Shown here piece after piece: positions 23,730-33,121 of a DNA stretch of 64,000 nt (the first letter of the stretch is position 1; each line of letters begins with the position of its first letter). Below the pieces are notes generated by a model, which made no database searches, had not been told where the DNA came from, and worked only from the letters and a program-made list of their open reading frames with translations. Origin of the DNA: JAOPZW01 sp963851295 (GTDB lineage: Bacteria > Actinomycetota > Thermoleophilia > Solirubrobacterales > Solirubrobacteraceae); the NCBI GenBank assembly GCA_963851295.1, contig CAWKOS010000001.1:1364001-1428000 (forward strand), in the 5' to 3' direction. Position numbers and translations under genes: made by a program.

Positions 23730-24494
23730 ATGCTCCGCACCCTCCTCATCTGGGGGCTGCTCGCCGGCCTCTGCGGCGGCCTGCTCGCGACCGGCTTCAG
23801 CGAGGTCGCCGGCGAGCCCGCCGTCAACCAGGCGATCGCCTTCGAGTCCGCCCAGGCCAAGGCCGCGGGCGAGACCGAGGAGCCCGAGATCGTCAGCCGC
23901 GGCGTGCAGCGCACCGCCGGCCTGCTCACCGCGGCGGTCATCTTCGGCGTCTCCATGGGCGGCCTCTTCGCGCTCGCCTTCGCGTTCGCCTACGGGCGCG
24001 TCGGCCGGGCGAGTCCCGCGCGCACCGCGCTCGGGCTCGCGGCCGGGGCGTTCCTCGTCGTCTACCTCGTGCCCTTCCTCAAGTACCCGGCCAACCCGCC
24101 GTCGGTGGGCGACCCGGACACGATCGGCAGGCGGACGGAGCTCTACCTGGCGATGATCGTCTGCTCGCTGCTGGCCGCGGTGGCCGCGCTGCGCGTCCGC
24201 GCGTGGCTGGCCGAGCGCCGCGACGCGACGACCGCGACCGTGGTCGCGGGGCTGTCGTACCTCGCGGTGGTCGTGGCGGCCGGGCTGATCCTGCCGGGCA
24301 TCCACGAGGTGCCGAAGAGCTTCCCGGCGACGACGCTGTGGCGCTTCCGCGAGGCCTCGATCGGGATGCAGGTGGTGCTGTGGACGACCGTCGGGGTCAT
24401 CTTCTCGGTCGCCGCGCCGCGCGTGATGGCGGGCGAACCGGTCCTCCGGCGGCGGGCGAAGGCCGCCGGGCTGGCCATCTCGCCGGGCGACTGA
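23730..24494 (+). CDS. cbtA: Cobalt transporter subunit CbtA
   Basis: 254-residue integral membrane protein with five to six predicted helices, the first starting at residue 4 (LLIWGLLAGLCGGLLATGF). The loop after helix 2 and the segment YLVPFLKYPANPPSVGDPDT are typical of CbtA. Together with CbtB it is thought to import cobalt for cobalamin synthesis. It begins 15 bp after cbtB and ends 12 bp before cobN. Confidence 0.93.
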   Translation: MLRTLLIWGLLAGLCGGLLATGFSEVAGEPAVNQAIAFESAQAKAAGETEEPEIVSRGVQRTAGLLTAAVIFGVSMGGLFALAFAFAYGRVGRASPARTALGLAAGAFLVVYLVPFLKYPANPPSVGDPDTIGRRTELYLAMIVCSLLAAVAALRVRAWLAERRDATTATVVAGLSYLAVVVAAGLILPGIHEVPKSFPATTLWRFREASIGMQVVLWTTVGVIFSVAAPRVMAGEPVLRRRAKAAGLAISPGD

Positions 24495-24506
24495 TCGCCG
24501 CCGCTC

Positions 24507-27500
24507 GTGCTCGCCCTCCTGAGCACCGCCGACACGGAGATCCTCGCGGCCGCGCATGCCGTGCGTGAGCTGCCGCGCGGGTTCGGCCGCGTCCGCTGCG
24601 CCAACCCGTATGGGGTCGACGACGTCGACGCGTTCCTCGACGACGTCCTCGACGGCGCGCGCGTCGTCCTCGCCCGCCTGCTCGGCGGGCGGCGCGCCTG
24701 GCCCGAGGGCGTCGCCGCGCTGCGGGCGCGCTGCGAGCGCGACGGCGTGGCGCTGCTGCTCCTCGGCGGCGAGGCCGAGCCAGACGCCGAGCTGGCCGAG
24801 CTGTCGACGGCGCCGGCGGCGACGCTCGCCCAGGCCTTCGAGTACCTGCGCCACGGCGGGGTGCAGAACACGGCCAACCTGCTGCGCTTCCTGGCCGACA
24901 CCCTGCTGCGCGAGGGCCACGGCTTCGAGGCGCCGCGCGCGCTGCCCGACCTCGGCGTGTATGTGCCAGGGCGCGGCGACGTCGCGCTGGAGGAGGCCGT
25001 CGCGGGCCTCGATCCGGCGCGCCCGACGGTCGGCCTCGTCTTCTACCGCTCGCACCGCGTCACCGGGAACACCGCCTTCGTCGACGCGCTCGTCGAGGCG
25101 CTCGACGCCGCGGGCGCCGACGCGCTGTGCGTGTGGGCCTATTCGCTGCGCGCCGACCCGGAGGGGCGCGTGCCGGCGCTCGAGCTGCTCGACGGCCGCA
25201 TCGACGCGCTCGTGACGACGGTCCTGGCCTCGGGCGGCTCGACCGCCGCCGACGCGGCGGTCGACGGCCACGCCGACTGGAGCGCGTGGAACGCCCAGGC
25301 GCTGGCGGCGCTCGACGTGCCGGTCATCCAGGCCGTGTGCGCGACGACGAGCCGCGCGGCGTGGGCGGCGTCGCCGAGCGGGCTGACGCCGCTGGACGCC
25401 GCGATGCAGGTCGCGATCCCCGAGTTCGACGGGCGCATCGTCGGGCCCCCGGTGAGCTTCAAGGAGCCGCTCGACGGGGCCTCGCCCGTCGGCACGCCGG
25501 TGCTGCACTACGCGCCCGACGCCGAGCGCTGCGCGCGCCTGGCCGAGCTCGCGACCGGCCACGCGCGACTGCGGACGCTCGCGCCGGCCGACGCGCGGAT
25601 CGCCATCGTGCTGTCGAGCTTCCCGACCAAGCACGCGCGGATCGGCAACGCCGTCGGCCTCGACACGCCGGCGAGCGCCATCGCGCTGCTCGATCGCCTG
25701 AGCGAGGCCGGCTACGCCGTCGAGCACGACTTCGCCGACGGCGACGAGCTCATCCACGCGCTGATCGCCGCCGGCGGCCACGACCACGACTTCCTCACCG
25801 ACGAGCAGCTCGCGGCGGCGGTCGGCCGCCTGCCGGCCGCCGAGTACGAGGCGTGGTTCGCGACGCTCCCGGCGCAGCTGCGCGACGCGATGGTCGCGAC
25901 GTGGGGGCCGCCGCCCGGCGAGTGGTACGTCGACGGCGACGACCTCGTGCTCGCCGGCCTGCAGCTCGGCAACGTCTTCGTCGCCATCCAGCCGCCGCGC
26001 GGCTTCGGCGAGAACCCGGTGGCGATCTATCACGACCCCGAGCTCGCGCCCGCCCACCACTACCTCGCCGCCTACCACTGGCTGCGCACCGGCTTCGGCG
26101 CCGACGCGATCGTCCACCTCGGCAAGCACGGCACGCTGGAGTGGCTGCCGGGCAAGGGCCTCGGGCTCGGGCCCGAGAGCGCGCCCGACGCGGCGCTCGC
26201 GGGCGTGCCGCTCTTCTACCCCTTCGTCGTCGACGACCCCGGCGAGGGCGTGCAGGCCAAGCGCCGCGCGCACGCGGTGATCGTCGACCACCTCGTGGCG
26301 CCGATGATGCGCGCGGAGACCTACGACGAGCTCGCCCAGCTCGAGCAGCTCCTCGACGAGTACGCGCGCTGCGAGGCGCTCGACCCGCCCAAGCTGCCGA
26401 CGCTCGCCGGGCGCATCTGGACGCTCCTGCACGAAGCCGAGCTCCACCACGACCTCGGGCTGGCCGGCGGCGAGCAGCCCGCGCTCGAGGACTTCGGCTC
26501 GCTCATCGAGCACGTCGACGGCTACCTGTGCGAGATCAAGGACCTCCAGGTCCGCGACGGGCTGCACGTGCTCGGACGGGTCCCCGAAGGCGAGCAGTTC
26601 GACGGACTGCTCACCGCGATCCTGCGCCTCGGCGCGCGCGAGCGGGTGCCCGGCCTGCGGCGCGCGATCGGCGCCGCCTACGGCCTCGACGAGCCCGCGC
26701 TGCTCGACGACGCGGGCTCGGTCGTGGTCGACCCGCCGCCGGCGCTGCTCGCCCGCTTCCCGGGGCCGTCGACGAGTGGCGCCGACCTGATCGACCGCCT
26801 GCAGGACGCCCAGCGGGCGCTCGTGAGCGCGTTCGGCGCGGCCGGCTACGACGCGGCGGCCGCGGAGGCGACGTGCGCCGAGGTCCTCGGCCACGAGGAC
26901 GCCGGCGTGGTGAGCGCGCTGCGCTTCGCCGGCGAGGAGGTCGTGCCGCGCCTGCGCGCGACGACCGGTGAGCTCGACCATCTTCTGGGCGGCCTGCGCG
27001 GGCGCAACGTCCCCGCGGGGCCGTCGGGATCGCCAACGCGCGGCCGCGTGGACGTCCTTCCCACGGGCCGCAACTTCTACTCCGTCGACCCCAAGGCGCT
27101 GCCCAGCGACCTGGCCTTCGACGTCGGCCGGCGGCTGGCCGAGACGCTCCTGCGCCGCCACCTCGACGAGGACGGCGCCCACCCCGAGACCGTCGGGATC
27201 GTCGTCTGGGGCACAGCGGCGATGCGCACCCACGGCGACGACGCCGGCGAGATCCTCGCGCTGCTCGGCGTGCGGCCGGTGTGGAACCCGGAGACGCGGC
27301 GCGTCGTGGGGCTCGAGCCGATCGCGCTCGAGGAGCTCGGGCGCCCGCGCATCGACGTCGCCGTGCGCATCTCGGGCTTCTTCCGCGACGCCTTCCCGAG
27401 CCTCGTGACGCTGCTCGACGAGGCGGTCGCGCTGGTGGCCGGGCTCGACGAGCCGGCCGAGGCCAACTTCGTGCGCAAGCACGCGCTGGCCGATCGCGAC

Positions 27501-28274
27501 CGGCTCGTGGCCGAGCTCGGCGAGGACGCCGGCTGGCGGCGCGCGACGACGCGGATCTTCGGCGCCAAGCCGGGCGCGTACGGCGCGGGGCTGATCGCGC
27601 TGCTGGAGACCGGGAGCTGGCACGACGACGCCGACCTCGCCGCGGTCTACGAGGCGTGGGGCGGCCACGCCTACGGCCGCGGGCTGGACGGCGTCGAGGC
27701 GCGCGACGCGATGCGCGAGCACTTCGCGCGCATCGACGTCGCGGTCAAGAACGTCGACAACCGCGAGCACGACGTTCTGGACTCGAGCGACTACTTCGCC
27801 GAGCACGGCGGGATGGTCGCCTACGTGCGCCACGTCTCGGGCCGCGACCCGCGCGCGGTCATCGGCGACTCGGCCGACCCGGAGCGCGTCCACGCGCGGT
27901 CGCTGGCCGAGGAGTCGCGGCGGGTGTTCCGCTCGCGCGTGGCCAACCCGCGCTGGATCGCCTCGATGATCCGCCACGGCTACAAGGGCGCCTTCGAGCT
28001 CTCGGCGACGGTCGACTACCTCTTCGGCTACGACGCCACCACCGGCGTGGTCGAGGACTGGATGTACGAGACGCTGACCGAGAAGTACGTCCTCGACCAG
28101 GACGTCGCCGACTTCATGCGCCGCTCGAACCCGTGGGCGCTGCGGGCGATCTCCGAGCGTCTGCTCGAGGCCGCCGAGCGCGGCCTGTGGGAGAACCCGG
28201 AGGCGCTGACGCTCGAGGCGCTGCGGGGCGCGTACCTGGAGGCCGAGGGCGAGCTCGAGGAGGCCGCCTCGTGA
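24507..28274 (+). CDS. cobN: Cobaltochelatase large subunit CobN
   Basis: 1255 residues, normal for CobN (about 1200-1280). In the late-insertion (aerobic) route CobN binds hydrogenobyrinate a,c-diamide and cobalt, and a two-subunit AAA+ motor (CobS-CobT) hydrolyses ATP. The family motif HLGKHGTLEWLPGKGLGLGP is near residue 537, and the C-terminal part has WIASMIRHGYKGAFELSATVDYLFGYDATTGVVEDWM. The start is GTG 24507, 12 bp after cbtA, without a clear ribosome site. No cobS or cobT follows; the ChlI-ChlD fusion immediately downstream (4-bp overlap) probably replaces them. Confidence 0.96.
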   Translation: MLALLSTADTEILAAAHAVRELPRGFGRVRCANPYGVDDVDAFLDDVLDGARVVLARLLGGRRAWPEGVAALRARCERDGVALLLLGGEAEPDAELAELSTAPAATLAQAFEYLRHGGVQNTANLLRFLADTLLREGHGFEAPRALPDLGVYVPGRGDVALEEAVAGLDPARPTVGLVFYRSHRVTGNTAFVDALVEALDAAGADALCVWAYSLRADPEGRVPALELLDGRIDALVTTVLASGGSTAADAAVDGHADWSAWNAQALAALDVPVIQAVCATTSRAAWAASPSGLTPLDAAMQVAIPEFDGRIVGPPVSFKEPLDGASPVGTPVLHYAPDAERCARLAELATGHARLRTLAPADARIAIVLSSFPTKHARIGNAVGLDTPASAIALLDRLSEAGYAVEHDFADGDELIHALIAAGGHDHDFLTDEQLAAAVGRLPAAEYEAWFATLPAQLRDAMVATWGPPPGEWYVDGDDLVLAGLQLGNVFVAIQPPRGFGENPVAIYHDPELAPAHHYLAAYHWLRTGFGADAIVHLGKHGTLEWLPGKGLGLGPESAPDAALAGVPLFYPFVVDDPGEGVQAKRRAHAVIVDHLVAPMMRAETYDELAQLEQLLDEYARCEALDPPKLPTLAGRIWTLLHEAELHHDLGLAGGEQPALEDFGSLIEHVDGYLCEIKDLQVRDGLHVLGRVPEGEQFDGLLTAILRLGARERVPGLRRAIGAAYGLDEPALLDDAGSVVVDPPPALLARFPGPSTSGADLIDRLQDAQRALVSAFGAAGYDAAAAEATCAEVLGHEDAGVVSALRFAGEEVVPRLRATTGELDHLLGGLRGRNVPAGPSGSPTRGRVDVLPTGRNFYSVDPKALPSDLAFDVGRRLAETLLRRHLDEDGAHPETVGIVVWGTAAMRTHGDDAGEILALLGVRPVWNPETRRVVGLEPIALEELGRPRIDVAVRISGFFRDAFPSLVTLLDEAVALVAGLDEPAEANFVRKHALADRDRLVAELGEDAGWRRATTRIFGAKPGAYGAGLIALLETGSWHDDADLAAVYEAWGGHAYGRGLDGVEARDAMREHFARIDVAVKNVDNREHDVLDSSDYFAEHGGMVAYVRHVSGRDPRAVIGDSADPERVHARSLAEESRRVFRSRVANPRWIASMIRHGYKGAFELSATVDYLFGYDATTGVVEDWMYETLTEKYVLDQDVADFMRRSNPWALRAISERLLEAAERGLWENPEALTLEALRGAYLEAEGELEEAAS

Positions 28275-30241
28275 CGCCCGTGTTCCCGTTCACGGCGATC
28301 GTCGGCCAGGAGGCCCTCGGCGAGGCGCTGCTGGCGTGCGCGGTCGACCCGCGCATCGGCGGCGTGCTCGTGCGCGGCGAGCGCGGGACGGCGAAGTCGA
28401 CCGCGGTGCGCGCGCTGGCGCCGCTGCTGCCCGACGTCGAGGTCGTCGCCGGCTGCCGCTTCAACGCCGATCCCGCGGAGGGCGCCGCGTGTCCCGACGG
28501 CCCGCACGACGACGCTTCGGTGCAGCGCCGGCCGGTCGCGCTGGTCGAGCTGCCCGTCGGCGCGACGGCCGACCGCCTGCTCGGCGCCCTGGACCTCGAC
28601 CGCGCCCTGCGCGACGGCGCCGCCGCCTTCGAGCCCGGCCTGCTCGCGGCGGCGCACCGCGGGATCCTCTACGCCGACGAGGTCAACCTGCTGCCCGACC
28701 ACCTGGTCGACGTGCTCCTCGACGCGGCCGCGATGGGGCGCGCGCACGTCGAGCGCGAGGGCATGAGCGTCTCGCACCCGGCGCGCTTCCTGCTCGTGGG
28801 CACCATGAACCCCGAGGAGGGCGAGCTGCGCCCGCAGCTGCTCGATCGCTTCGGGCTGAGCGTCGACGTCGCCGCGAGCCCCGATCCGGCCCTCCGCGTC
28901 GAGGTGATCCGCCGCCGGCTGGCCTTCGACGCCGACCCCGACGCGATGCGCGCGCGCTTCGCGGCCGACGAGGCGGCGCTCGCCGGCCGAGTCGCGGCGG
29001 CGCGCGAGCGCCTCGCCCGCGTGGCGCTCGACGAGCGCACGCTGCTGCTCATCGCCGGGATCTGCGCGCGCCTGGGCGTCGACGGCATGCGCGCCGACAT
29101 CGTCTGTGCCCAGGCCGCCCGGGCGCTCGCGGCGCTGGACGGCGACGAGGCCGTGAACGAGGACCACGTCCGCCGCGCGGCGCGCCTGGCGCTCGCGCAC
29201 CGCCGCCGCCGCGGCCCGCTTGAGGCGCCCGGGCTCGACGACGCCGAGCTCGAGCAGGCGATGGACGAGGCGCGCGACGACGACCGCGAGCCGGATCCGT
29301 CCGGACCGCCCCCACCCCCGGAGGGTGGCGGCGGCGGCTCGCCGAACGGCGGCGTCCGCGCCGCGGCCGACGCCGCGCCCCACCCGCACGCGCCCGCTCC
29401 CGAGCGCGTCGACGCCCCGAGCGCGGCCGGCCGCGCGCCGTCGCTGCGCCTCGCGGGCGTCGGCCACGGCGCCGCCGGCCGGCGCAGCCGCGCGACGGGG
29501 CCGCAGGGCCAGCCCGTCGACAGCCGCGCGCCCGAGGGCCGCGTGACCGACCTCGCGGTGGCGGCGAGCCTGCGCGCGGCGGCCCGGCGGCGGGCGCTGG
29601 GAGGCGGCGGCGCGGCTCGGGCCGGCGGCGGCGCGGCGCGCGCCGGTGGCGAGGCGACCGCCGCCCTCTCCCACGCCGACCTGCGCGAGCACGTCCGCGC
29701 CGGGCGCGAGGGCAACCTCGTCGCGTTCTGCGTCGACGCCAGCGGCTCCATGGGCGCCCGGCGGCGGATGGGCGCCGTGAAGGGCGCGATCCTCGGGCTG
29801 CTGCTCGACGCCTACCGCCGCCGCGACCGGGTCGCGCTCGTGACCTTCCGCGGGGCCGGAGCGCAGGTCGTCCTCCCGCCGACCGGGAGCGTCGAGCGCG
29901 CCGCCGCCGTGCTCGGCGCGCTCGCGACGGGCGGCACGACCCCGCTCGCCGCCGGCCTGCACCGGGCCGCGGAGCTGGTGACGCTCGAGCGCCGCCGCGA
30001 CCCCGACCGCCGCGCGCTCGTGCTCGCCGTCACCGACGGCCGCGCCAGCGGCGAGGGCGGCCTCGATGCCGCGCGCGCGGCGGCGACGGAGCTCGCCCGC
30101 GTGGCCGACGGCGTCGTCGTCTTCGACGGCGAGGAGGGCCGCGTCCGCCTCGGGCTGGCCGCGGAGATCGCGCGCGCGGCGGGCGCGCGGCTGCTGCCGC
30201 TCGCCGCCCTGCACCAGACCGCCCCCAGGAGGGCCGCATGA
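28271..30241 (+). CDS. Magnesium-chelatase-like ATPase, ChlI-ChlD fusion (probable CobN motor)
   Basis: 656 residues joining both AAA+ motor subunits of chelatases. The ChlI/BchI-like part (1-335) has Walker A GERGTAKST near 37 and Walker B ILYADEVNLL, followed by GTMNPEEGELRPQLLDRF. An acidic and Pro/Gly-rich linker follows (about 340-460). The ChlD/CobT-like part ends with a von Willebrand A domain whose metal site DASGSMG is near residue 490. GTG 28271 overlaps cobN by 4 bp. Since no chlorophyll genes are present, it most likely powers cobalt insertion by CobN. It is not magnesium chelatase in the strict sense. Confidence 0.9.
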   Translation: MTPVFPFTAIVGQEALGEALLACAVDPRIGGVLVRGERGTAKSTAVRALAPLLPDVEVVAGCRFNADPAEGAACPDGPHDDASVQRRPVALVELPVGATADRLLGALDLDRALRDGAAAFEPGLLAAAHRGILYADEVNLLPDHLVDVLLDAAAMGRAHVEREGMSVSHPARFLLVGTMNPEEGELRPQLLDRFGLSVDVAASPDPALRVEVIRRRLAFDADPDAMRARFAADEAALAGRVAAARERLARVALDERTLLLIAGICARLGVDGMRADIVCAQAARALAALDGDEAVNEDHVRRAARLALAHRRRRGPLEAPGLDDAELEQAMDEARDDDREPDPSGPPPPPEGGGGGSPNGGVRAAADAAPHPHAPAPERVDAPSAAGRAPSLRLAGVGHGAAGRRSRATGPQGQPVDSRAPEGRVTDLAVAASLRAAARRRALGGGGAARAGGGAARAGGEATAALSHADLREHVRAGREGNLVAFCVDASGSMGARRRMGAVKGAILGLLLDAYRRRDRVALVTFRGAGAQVVLPPTGSVERAAAVLGALATGGTTPLAAGLHRAAELVTLERRRDPDRRALVLAVTDGRASGEGGLDAARAAATELARVADGVVVFDGEEGRVRLGLAAEIARAAGARLLPLAALHQTAPRRAA

Positions 30242-30810
30242 CCGAGATCGCCGACCGCGGCAGCGCCGATCCGCAGCGCCGCAAGCCGCGTGACCGCCCG
30301 CTGCTCATCGTCCTCACCGGCCACGGCAAGGGCAAGTCGACGAGCGCCTTCGGGATGCTCATGCGCTCGTGGGCGCGCGGCTACCGCTGCGGGGTCTTTC
30401 AGTTCGTCAAGTCGGGCAAGTGGAAGGTCGGCGAGCACAAGGCCGCGCGCGAGCTGGGCGGGATCGACTGGGAGAAGATGGGCGACGGCTGGACGTGGCT
30501 CAGCAAGGACCTCGAGGAGTCGGCCGACCGGGCCCGCGAGGGGTGGGCCGAGGTCAGCCGCCGGATCGCCGACGAGCGCTACGAGTTCCTGCTCCTCGAC
30601 GAGCTCACGTACGCGGTCACCTTCGGCTGGCTCGACGAGGACGAGGTCGTCTCGACGCTGCGCGACCGCCCCGGCTTCCAGCACGTCGTCGTCACCGGGC
30701 GCGACGCGTCGCCCAAGCTCATCGAGGCCGCCGACCTCGTCAGCGAGGTGGTCAAGGTCAAGCACCCGATGGACGAGGGCATCCGCGCCCAGCAGGGGAT
30801 CGAGTGGTAG
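30238..30810 (+). CDS. cobO: Cob(I)yrinic acid a,c-diamide adenosyltransferase
   Basis: 190-residue CobA/CobO-type (BtuR) ATP:corrinoid adenosyltransferase, transferring 5'-deoxyadenosine from ATP to Co(I) corrinoid. The unusual P-loop GHGKGKSTSAFGM is near residues 28-40, and FVKSGKWKVGEHKA and LLLDELTYAVTFGWLDEDEV are family-typical. ATG 30238 overlaps the chelatase ATPase by 4 bp, and the next gene starts inside its end. Confidence 0.96.
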   Translation: MTEIADRGSADPQRRKPRDRPLLIVLTGHGKGKSTSAFGMLMRSWARGYRCGVFQFVKSGKWKVGEHKAARELGGIDWEKMGDGWTWLSKDLEESADRAREGWAEVSRRIADERYEFLLLDELTYAVTFGWLDEDEVVSTLRDRPGFQHVVVTGRDASPKLIEAADLVSEVVKVKHPMDEGIRAQQGIEW

Positions 30811-31751
30811 CGGTCCTCGTCATCCCGGACGGCGCCGCGCAGCCGCTGCGCGCCGGGGAGGCGACGGCGCTCGACGCCGCGCGCACGCCGGTGCTCGACG
30901 CGCTCGCCGCCGAGGGCGAGGTCGCGCGCGTGGCCGTCACGGCGCCTGGGCTCGCCGCCGGGAGCGAGGCCGGCATCCCGGCGCTGCTCGGCTCGCCGCC
31001 GGCACGCCCGCTGGGCCGCGGGCACATCGACGCCGCGGGCTACGGCGTCCCGGTCCCCGCCGGGCTCGTGACCTGGCGCGCCGACGTGGCGCGCGAGGAC
31101 GGCGCGCCCGCCGCGGCCGCCGCGGCCGCCGCCCTCGGTGGCGCCTGGACGGGCGGCCACCGGCTCGTGCTCTTCGCCCCGCCCGGGCGGCCGCCTGTGG
31201 TCGGCGCCGGGGTGCGCCTGTGGCCGGCCGGCGAGGCGCCGGCGCGCGCGCTCGACGACACGACCGTCGTCGTCGCCGCCCGCGGTGCGGCGGCGGGCTG
31301 CGCGCGGCTGCTCGGCGCCGCGGTCGTCATCCCGCCGGGCGCGACCGGCGACGTCGACACCGACCTGCACGCCAAGGCCCTCGCGGCCGAGGCGGCGATC
31401 GCCGAGCGCACGCCGCGCGTCGTCGTCCACGTCGGCGCCCCCGACGAGGCCGCGCACCGCCTCGACGCCGCGGCCAAGGTCGAGGCGCTCGAGCAGATCG
31501 ACGCGTGGCTGCTGGCGCCGCTGCGCGACGCGGTCGAGCATGTCGGCGGGACGCTCGCCGTCTGCCCCGACCACGGCACCGACCCGCTCGACGGCGCGCA
31601 CGACGGCGCGCCCGTCCCGGCGCTGCGCTGGGGCGCGGGCATCGCGGCGTCCGGCGCCCAGCGGATGACCGAGGCGGCGACGGCGGGCGCCCCGGTGCAC
31701 CCGCCGTCGTGGCCGCTGGGCGCCCGCGCGCTCGCGGAGGCGCCCGCGTGA
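30804..31751 (+). CDS. ApgM-like alkaline-phosphatase-superfamily metalloenzyme of unknown role
   Basis: 315-residue relative of archaeal-type cofactor-independent phosphoglycerate mutase (ApgM, about 400 residues). The binuclear metal site can be read in full: D9 (IPDGA), nucleophile S54 (AAGSEAGIPALLG), D214 and H218 (GAPDEAAH), D256 and H257 (CPDHGT) and H266 (DGAHDGAPVP). GDVDTDLHAKALAAEAAI is also ApgM-like. The region between 90 and 180 is short, so the cap domain is reduced. GTG 30804 overlaps cobO by 7 bp, and cobB follows with a 4-bp overlap, so it belongs to the operon. Since ApgM relatives act as homoserine kinases in some bacteria, L-threonine kinase for the aminopropanol arm is one possibility; a corrinoid phosphatase is another. 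Confidence 0.85.
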   Translation: MVAVLVIPDGAAQPLRAGEATALDAARTPVLDALAAEGEVARVAVTAPGLAAGSEAGIPALLGSPPARPLGRGHIDAAGYGVPVPAGLVTWRADVAREDGAPAAAAAAAALGGAWTGGHRLVLFAPPGRPPVVGAGVRLWPAGEAPARALDDTTVVVAARGAAAGCARLLGAAVVIPPGATGDVDTDLHAKALAAEAAIAERTPRVVVHVGAPDEAAHRLDAAAKVEALEQIDAWLLAPLRDAVEHVGGTLAVCPDHGTDPLDGAHDGAPVPALRWGAGIAASGAQRMTEAATAGAPVHPPSWPLGARALAEAPA

Positions 31752-33121
31752 TCGCCCGCCTGGTCATCGGCGGGACGAGCTCGGGCGCGGGCAAGACGAC
31801 CGTCGCCACCGGCCTGATCGCGGCGCTCGCGGCGCGCGGCCTGCGCACCGCCGGCTTCAAGGTCGGCCCGGACTTCATCGATCCCAGCTACCACGCGCTG
31901 GCCAGCGGACGGCCCGGACGCAACCTCGACGCGTTCCTGTCCGGGCCCGAGCTGATCGCCCCCCTCTTCCGCCACGGTGGCGCCGGGGCCGACATCGCCG
32001 TCGTGGAGGGCGTCATGGGCCTTCACGACGGCGCGTCGGGCCGCGGCGAGCTCGCCTCCACCGCGCACGTGGCCAAGCTCCTGCGCGCGCCGGTCGTGCT
32101 CGTGCTCGACGCGGCGGCGCTCGCGCGCTCCGCCGCGGCGATCGTGCACGGCTACGCGAGCTACGACCCCGAGGTCGACGTCGCCGGCGTGATCCTCAAC
32201 CGCGTCGGCAGCGACGGCCACGCCGAGCTGCTGCGCGAGGCGATCGAGCCGCTCGGCGTCCCGGTGCTCGGCGTGCTGCGCCGCGACGACGCCCTCACCG
32301 CGCCCGAGCGCCACCTCGGCCTCGTGCCGGTGGCCGAGCGCGAGCCGCGCGCCCGGGCGACGCTCGCACACCTCGGCGCGGCGATCGAGGCCGGCTGCGC
32401 CCTGGATCGGTTGTTGGAAGTGGCACGTGCCGCTCCCCACTTTCCCGGCGAGCCGTGGCGGCCCGACCCCGGCGCCGAGCCCGTGGCCGCGCGGATCGCG
32501 ATCGCGCGCGGGCCGGCCTTCTCCTTCCATTACGAGGAGAACCTCGAGCTCCTGCGCGCGGCCGGCGCCGAGCTCGTCGACCTCGACCCGCTCTCCGACG
32601 AGGCGCTGCCGCCGCGCACGGGCGCGCTCGTGCTCGCGGGCGGCTTCCCGGAGGCCTATGGCGAGGAGCTGTCGGCCAACTGGGCGCTGCGCGCCGAGAT
32701 CGCCGCCTTCGCGGCGCGCGGGCGGCCGATCCTCGCCGAGTGCGGGGGCCTGCTCTACCTGGCGCGCGAGCTCGACGGCCGCCCGATGTGCGACGTGGTA
32801 CCCATCACTTCCCACATGACCGACCGCCTCAGCCTCGGCTACCGCGAGGCGACGGCGGTCGCCGATCACCCGGCCTGGCCGGCGGGCACCCAGGTGCGCG
32901 GTCACGAGTTCCACTACTCGCGCGTGGAGCCCGCCGCCGATCCCGAGGCTCCGGCGTGGGCGCTGCGCGCCCGCGGCGTCGAGCGCCTCGAGGGCCACGT
33001 CGCGGGCGGCGTCCACGCCGGCTACCTGCACACCCACTGGGCGGCCACGCCGGCCGTGGCCGCGCGCCTGGTCGCCGCCGCGGCGGCGGGCATGCGTCCG
33101 CGCGCGGAGGCGATGGCATGA
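31748..33121 (+). CDS. cobB: Cobyrinic acid a,c-diamide synthase
   Basis: 457-residue glutamine-dependent amidotransferase that amidates side chains a and c of cobyrinate (CbiA) or hydrogenobyrinate (CobB). The ATP-binding loop is GGTSSGAGKTTVATG at the N-terminus, then FKVGPDFIDPSYH and EGVMGLHDG. The C-terminal glutaminase domain has the catalytic Cys in ILAECGGLLYLARELDG, and HEFHYSR and GYLHTHW near the end. GTG 31748 overlaps the ApgM-like gene by 4 bp. With both early and late cobalt enzymes encoded, the substrate form cannot be decided from sequence. Confidence 0.95.
   Translation: MIARLVIGGTSSGAGKTTVATGLIAALAARGLRTAGFKVGPDFIDPSYHALASGRPGRNLDAFLSGPELIAPLFRHGGAGADIAVVEGVMGLHDGASGRGELASTAHVAKLLRAPVVLVLDAAALARSAAAIVHGYASYDPEVDVAGVILNRVGSDGHAELLREAIEPLGVPVLGVLRRDDALTAPERHLGLVPVAEREPRARATLAHLGAAIEAGCALDRLLEVARAAPHFPGEPWRPDPGAEPVAARIAIARGPAFSFHYEENLELLRAAGAELVDLDPLSDEALPPRTGALVLAGGFPEAYGEELSANWALRAEIAAFAARGRPILAECGGLLYLARELDGRPMCDVVPITSHMTDRLSLGYREATAVADHPAWPAGTQVRGHEFHYSRVEPAADPEAPAWALRARGVERLEGHVAGGVHAGYLHTHWAATPAVAARLVAAAAAGMRPRAEAMA

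Noticed and set aside
23355..27977. Very long open frame (about 1540 codons) antisense to cobN
   Set aside because: Shadow of a high-GC gene: composition is Arg/Gly/Val/Asp repeats with no domain, and the opposite strand encodes clear CobN.
28271..30241. Magnesium chelatase for chlorophyll synthesis
   Set aside because: No other chlorophyll gene is present; overlap with cobN points to cobalt insertion.
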